DNA of 64,000 nt, from NCBI RefSeq assembly GCF_010389155.1, contig NC_057761.1, positions 11,038,501-11,102,500 of the forward strand. The letters are read 5' to 3'. Below the pieces are notes generated by a model. That model saw only the letters and a list, made by a program, of their open reading frames with translations, was not told the DNA's origin and ran no database searches. Shown here piece after piece: positions 59,752 through 64,000 of this stretch; within the stretch, counting starts at the first letter, position 1; every line of letters starts with the position of its first letter. The translations under genes were made by a program, and so were the position numbers. This DNA is from Erigeron canadensis. Its lineage: Eukaryota > Streptophyta > Magnoliopsida > Asterales > Asteraceae.

Positions 59752-61034
59752 TTATTTTTCACTTTGACCTGTCGTTTCGTGCCGCGTTCTTTCTTTCTTA
59801 AGCTTTCCATTTTTTGGTAAATCAACTTCACCAGCTTTTGAAGTATTCGTTGTATCCATTGAACTATCTGTTGTATCCTTTCTTTTTGGTGTTGGAACAA
59901 GACTACTTTCAACATAACTACCAAAAACCCGAAACTTGCAACACCAAACATAAGCATTTTCACTTAAATTTGTTTTCTCAAAATCATGTATCAACATTTG
60001 ACCTAGGCTGGCCACCCGAATTTTGCCGTTGTCATAAAAAATCACCGGTCTCTCAATGTCCAAGAATTTATCACCAAATATACCAAGTGGAATCTTAGAC
60101 CAAGATTTTTTAACGCCGTACTTATTCATCAACCAAACCGTAAATTTTACATCATTATGGCAAGCATTCCATCAAGGACAAAAAGTTTGGATTTCCGATT
60201 AGGCATGATCTCTCTATCATTACATGAACCAGGTGATGGGACTTCACTAAAACACTCGTCTGCTAAACTAAAAGCAACAATTGCCCACGAATCATGATCA
60301 GACTTCTCAGCAACCCAATAAAGAAACCCATTAACATAAACAGCAGGCGAATTATTAAAGTAATAAGGACTATCAATGTTGAGCTGCCCCCAAGTATTAC
60401 TTCTAAGGCTATAAACATAACAAGTGGTTGTCCGACTATTTTCATGATCAATATCATGATGATAATGAAAATCATGATGAAAGTAAGTAAGGCTGATAAC
60501 CTTATAATCATCCGTAACTGAATCATAACCAACTCCATTCCTGCTGCAAGTACTCTCGAAAGACTCCTCATTACTCGTTTCTGGATAATAATTAGGTTCC
60601 GGCAATTGCACAAATTCCCTAGTAGTCGGGTTTAAAAGCACGAGTACGTGTGTGGAAACCACACCCGTTACCGGCAGACACCAAAACAAGACCGTCACAA
60701 GAACCATTGAAAGTCATAGACGCATCCAATTCAATGGGTATTCTATTTTCTTTTGACGTAATAAAAGGGTCATCATAATGATCATGAGACAGTGGGTACG
60801 AATACAAATAACTGTGACAATCTCCGTCGAAACTATAGGTATCTGACTCATAATAATAGTAACTCTCGACATCTGAGTCGGAGAAGATGAGGTGAGTACG
60901 GTTATGGGTTTTAGAATGGGTTTTTGATGAATTTGGGGTGTGTAAGTAAAGATAGCCATTCCTTTGAAACGCACCACAGATTTGGACGGAAGACGATATA
61001 GAATTTGAGTAATGATATATGATGGAATCTCCAT
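59752..61034 (-). pseudogene. F-box / FBA-domain protein pseudogene
   Basis: The ATG at 61034 opens an N-terminal F-box: MEIPSYIITQILYRLPSKSV then VRFK. The rest of the F-box (usually a CVSKxW-type segment) is missing and the frame moves to GYLYLHTPNSS (from about 60960), then NGSCDGLVLVS. A further shift near 60670 leads to VLLNPTTREFVQLPEP, VGYDSVTDDYKV, YVYSLRSNTW and VYVNGFLYWVAE, all typical of the FBA_1 domain. A last shift near 60160 leads to NDVKFTVWLMNKYGVKKSW and a basic C-terminal tail ending at 59752. Such proteins recruit substrates to SCF ubiquitin ligases. Three frame breaks and a truncated F-box make it a pseudogene, unless the breaks are sequencing errors. Confidence 0.82.
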
Positions 61035-62079
61035 GAGCCGGGTACATGCAGGCGTTTACACACCATCCATCGCTATATATACGAATTGAACATAAATTGC
61101 TTGGGTTTTTATGTCGGTTAGGCTATTCTCGTAGTTTATTGGCTGATAATTGGGTTGTGATGGGCTGATACGTGGGATATAAATTTTTATATTGAAAATG
61201 ATTAATCCTTATAAAAACTTTAAAACATGAGAATGGTTATCTACAAATTCACTTTTCTAATCTCACCTTCTCATTTACGACATGTCTCAATCTAATAGTT
61301 AGTGAATTTTTAAGCTATTGTTTAAAAAGATTTATCATCTCCCTTTTTATATTAATTTGTTCCATAGGCCATAGATTGTAGTTACTTCCTTCATATTTCA
61401 CAACTTAAAGTAAGCTTTGAGGTATGTTGTGGCTCTAAACCACTAACCGATAGTTGTAGCTGAAAAACGGATGATTCAAGCTTTTTAAATATATTTAAGT
61501 GTTTAACAGAATAGTTGAAAGTTTTAATAAAATATATAAAATAACAGGAATAAACATAATTTAGAAGAAGAAAAAAAATTAACGCTAAACACATGTAGAA
61601 AATTATCGATATACCATTTCAAATGATTCGTTTATTAGATACCATATAGTTACCCACAATGATGACTCTGTTGTCTTCGGGTGTTCTTTGCATCTAGGTC
61701 TATACATGCTTGAATCTTCTTCCATTTGAATCTAAAGAATTTACAACTTATTTTTAAATCGGTCCATTTTGGACCCAATTAGATATGGATCAAGATCCAT
61801 TGACAACCCTAGCCTATCCAACTCAAAATGCAAAACAAAAATCCCTAACTTAGCTTTCTGAGAGGAGTGTAGATGCAGATTCGTTGTGACAATCGCAACA
61901 TAGATTTGATTATTGTTTATGTTTTAGGAATCATGTTTGTAATCATTTAAATAAGAACTTGTGTTGATATTTAATGATTACGTTTGAACTTCAATATTAT
62001 ATCTGTTCGTGTTTTGTATTGTGTTTGTGTGTTATATATTGATTTGCAGGTACAAGAACATAGAATCAAGGTTTATAAG
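61035..62079. other. Spacer between the F-box relic and the copia element
   Basis: 61035-61130 would be the F-box gene's leader and promoter. No other gene is seen. The stretch is AT-rich and ends at the presumed left end of the copia LTR. Confidence 0.45.
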
Positions 62080-62189
62080 TGTCGTAGAACACTTAAACGA
62101 TGATTGGATGTTATGTACGAGCCAAACGAAGTCAAACAAGGCACCAAAGGGTCGAACCTCGTGCTGACGTCATCAGCATGAAGAACTGA

Positions 62190-62213
62190 CCTCGTGCTGA
62201 CGTCAGCACGAGG
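62190..62213. promoter_or_regulatory. 24-bp perfect palindrome with TGACGTCA in the LTR
   Basis: The 24-bp palindrome is centred on GCTGACGTCAGC. A direct repeat of its left part (CCTCGTGCTGACGTCA) lies at 62157-62172. TGACGTCA is the recognition core of plant TGA and other bZIP factors. The site is about 75-130 bp upstream of a TATA box (TATAAATAC, about 62290), so it probably acts as an LTR enhancer. Confidence 0.65.
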
Positions 62214-62639
62214 TATATCGATTGGTTGCTTAATCGAGCCTAATACGTAATTAAGGCCGAAGCCCACACGAACCCAATACCTATTAGTATAAATACAAGA
62301 CCTAATCTACGGAATTAGGTAAATCGTTTCTAATCTTTTTAGATCTTAGTGATTATACACGAATCAAGGTTAATTGTTCCTTCGTGTGACCTCCTACACA
62401 AACCACAAGCCTTGTGCATCTCCTTGGGTTGGTTAATTGCTTATTAATCAGCAAAAGGCAATAGCAATCTAGTTATCTTAAGAGGATTGTGCACTCTTGA
62501 CATAACGAATCACATCTTATTACGATCCATACAATAATAGGGCACCTTACAAGTGGTATCAGTGCCCTAAGGTTGATTACCAGAAGGTTTAAGATTGTTT
62601 GATTCGCTATTGATTGCAAAATCAATTCAAAATTCGTGT

Positions 62640-62900
62640 TTTTAGTCAAGTTCGTGCTTTTCTTCGTGTGACACTTCGTGCTTACGTCAACATGAAGTAG
62701 ATTTTGCTTAGTGCTTACGTTGTTGTCACTTCGTGGACTTCGTGTCACGTGCGACTCGTGTGACTCCATTTTAGTTCGTGCCACGTCAACACGAACTACC
62801 CTTCGTGACTTAGGTCGTGACGCGTGTACTTCGTGCTTCACTTCGTGTGACGTGTACCTCGTACAGTTTCGTGCCACGTGTCCTTCGTGCCACACGAACT
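62640..62900 (+). repeat. TTCGTG-repeat leader of the copia element
   Basis: TTCGTG recurs more than ten times at short, irregular spacing, mixed with ACGTG cores (GTCACGTGCGAC, GCCACGTGTCC, GCCACGTCAAC). The stretch lies between the primer-binding site and gag, so it would be in the RNA leader. An upstream open frame through it is most likely fortuitous. Confidence 0.75.
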
Positions 62901-62939
62901 AAGTATTATTTTGTTTTATTTGAATTCAAAAGATTCAAA

Positions 62940-64000
62940 ATGACGACTATACCAGCTGCCGCGAACTCACCTAATGCCCTACTTATCAGCCAGATGATCA
63001 TGCACGATCATGAGGTTGGTCGGGGTAATACACCTCCAAAGCTTTTCCGTATGGAAAACTATTGGATGTGGAAGAGACGTTTTGAAGACTACATTCATCT
63101 CACCGACATGGAAATGTGGCTTGTGATAACTCAAGGTTTTGATTGGCCTTCATATGAGAAGAATGGAGTGATCGGTAGGTATACTTATGCTGATATGCCG
63201 ATTGAAGAACGTAAAAGATACGCAATTGAAGGAAAGGCCTTATCCACTCTTACTATGGCCTTGCCTCAAGATAGTGTACATTTGTTCAAAAAGTACACTA
63301 CTTCAAAGGATTTATGGGACGCTCTTGAAAGATATTGTGAGGGCAATGTAACCTTAAAGAAGAATCGTATCAAACTCCTGAAGCGCCAGTATGAAGCCTT
63401 TAATGGACTGAAAGGAGAATCTCTTGATGAAATTATTATTCGATTAAGTCATTTGACCACTGAGTTGTCGTACTTTGAGGTTGTTTATCCTCAAACTGAG
63501 CTAGTTGATAAGTTTTTGGACTCATTGCCTAAGACATGGACTGATTATGTTCCTCAACTTCAAGATGATCAGGAATACAGTACATGGGACTTTGAAAAGG
63601 TAGTTTCCAAACTCAAGAACAAAGACATGAAGAGAAGAATTAAAGATACTCATTCGGATTTCACACAAGATCCATCTTTATATCATGCTAAGTCTGTTCA
63701 TTTAGCAAGTTCTAGCTCGGGAAACAATGCATTTCTAAGTGGTGCAGAAGCTACACCAATAGTAGATGCTGAAGGTATTGCTGGATATGTTGCTTATGAC
63801 AATACACGTACGAATGTCAAGAGCAATGTATAATCTTTTCATTCTATGCCAATGAGTATGAGTTCTGCAGAAGGAAGAATGAGTGTTTACTCAGCCTTTT
63901 GTAATGCTCATGAAGCATTTATTGGAAGAAAGATTACTGATCCTGCAGTAATTGATGAGGATTACAATCAGATAGATCCTGATGATTTGGAAGAAATGGA
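62940..64000 (+). pseudogene. gag: Copia gag with one in-frame stop, partial
   Basis: From ATG 62940 (MTTIPAAANS) the frame is open to TAA at 63831-63833, 297 aa. It contains YWMWKRRFEDYI and IVEALSTL-like GKALSTLTMALP, then KDLWDALERYCEGN and LKRQYEAFNGLKGESLDEII, the core of the plant copia gag (UBN2-type) domain that forms the particle shell. After the stop the same frame continues with SFHSMPMSMSS, then GRMSVYSAFCNAHEAF and DEDYNQIDPDDLEEM to the window end, which belongs to the same protein family. The TAA probably replaces a CAA (Gln) by one C-to-T change. I chose 62940 rather than the earlier ATG at 62817 because gag similarity begins there and the upstream part is repeat-derived. Confidence 0.85.

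Larger units (their letters stand above)
62080..64000 (+). mobile_element. Ty1/copia retrotransposon, 5' part, cut by the window edge
   Basis: A 5' LTR (about 62080-62551, starting TGTCGTAGAACAC and ending CACCTTACA) is followed by AG and the primer-binding site TGGTATCAGTGCC (62554-62566), complementary to the 3' end of initiator tRNA-Met with small changes. A leader of ~370 bp leads to gag at 62940. The LTR start is inferred from TG...CA ends and the TATA position, because the 3' LTR is outside the window. No target duplication can be read. Confidence 0.8.

Noticed and set aside
62817..62939. Gag translation starting at the upstream ATG
   Set aside because: This part is encoded by the TTCGTG repeat leader, is rich in R, T and C, and lacks gag similarity; MTTIPAAANS at 62940 is the better start.

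Overview
The window reads as nuclear DNA of a flowering plant: intron-rich genes with GT-AG junctions, very AT-rich spacers, and a dense population of plant-type transposable elements. The copia gag, the Helitron ends and the SINE-like repeats resemble those common in Asteraceae; I infer a daisy-family eudicot with moderate confidence only. There are no bacterial features, rRNA genes or CRISPR arrays.

Genes. Three conventional genes are supported. (1) A complete 13-exon SYP132-type syntaxin (Qa-SNARE) on + at 3309-7269, encoding 307 aa. It is the first of a local array: an orphan last exon lies at 15632-15796 and a second near-complete copy at 17388/18927-22164. (2) A complete three-exon isocitrate lyase on - at 22693-25532 (575 aa, C-terminal SRM peroxisomal signal), convergent with the second syntaxin. 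(3) A small gene at 55024-57047 (+) for a probable plastid-targeted single-span membrane protein. Pseudogenes: a FAR1/MULE-transposase-like relic at the left edge (-), a Myb/SANT-like relic of the PIF/Harbinger type (40552-42010, +), and a frameshifted F-box/FBA gene (59752-61034, -).

Mobile DNA, left to right: solo LTR 246-1018 (TSD GGTTG) inside the FAR1 relic; Stowaway MITE 7809-8065 inside one unit of a ~540-bp tandem duplication (7694-9038); MULE-type element 9673-11021 with ~210-bp TIRs and a 9-bp TSD; short Helitrons or Helitron 3' ends near 11661-11911, 12040, 14974, 29041, 30398, 37691, 39348, 42772-43019 and 53271; CACTA-type MITE 12280-12787; SINE-like repeats near 17770, 28190 and 55485; copia element 31291-36146 (LTRs 2.3% diverged, decayed interior); palindromic MITEs 30564-30751 and 54365-54705; solo LTR 43867-44408 (TSD CATAT); chromovirus-type gypsy 3' LTR on - (45211-47414) with an internal stub, interrupted by a CACTA-type terminus at 47724; hAT element 52342-52978 (TSD CTTTATAC); and the 5' part of a copia element from about 62080 off the right edge, whose gag carries one in-frame stop.

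How it fits together. The window is a gene-poor, repeat-rich segment in which a membrane-fusion gene (syntaxin) was locally duplicated and its copies diverged, next to a glyoxylate-cycle enzyme. Several insertions can be verified internally because a local duplication preserves the empty target site. I found no clear evidence of a new multi-gene system. The most unusual signals are a 33-bp in-frame intron and a lost start codon in the second syntaxin, a plastid trnA fragment in its intron, a young copia element with an ancient-looking interior and TA...CA ends, and a copia LTR/leader packed with ACGT-core palindromes and TTCGTG repeats.
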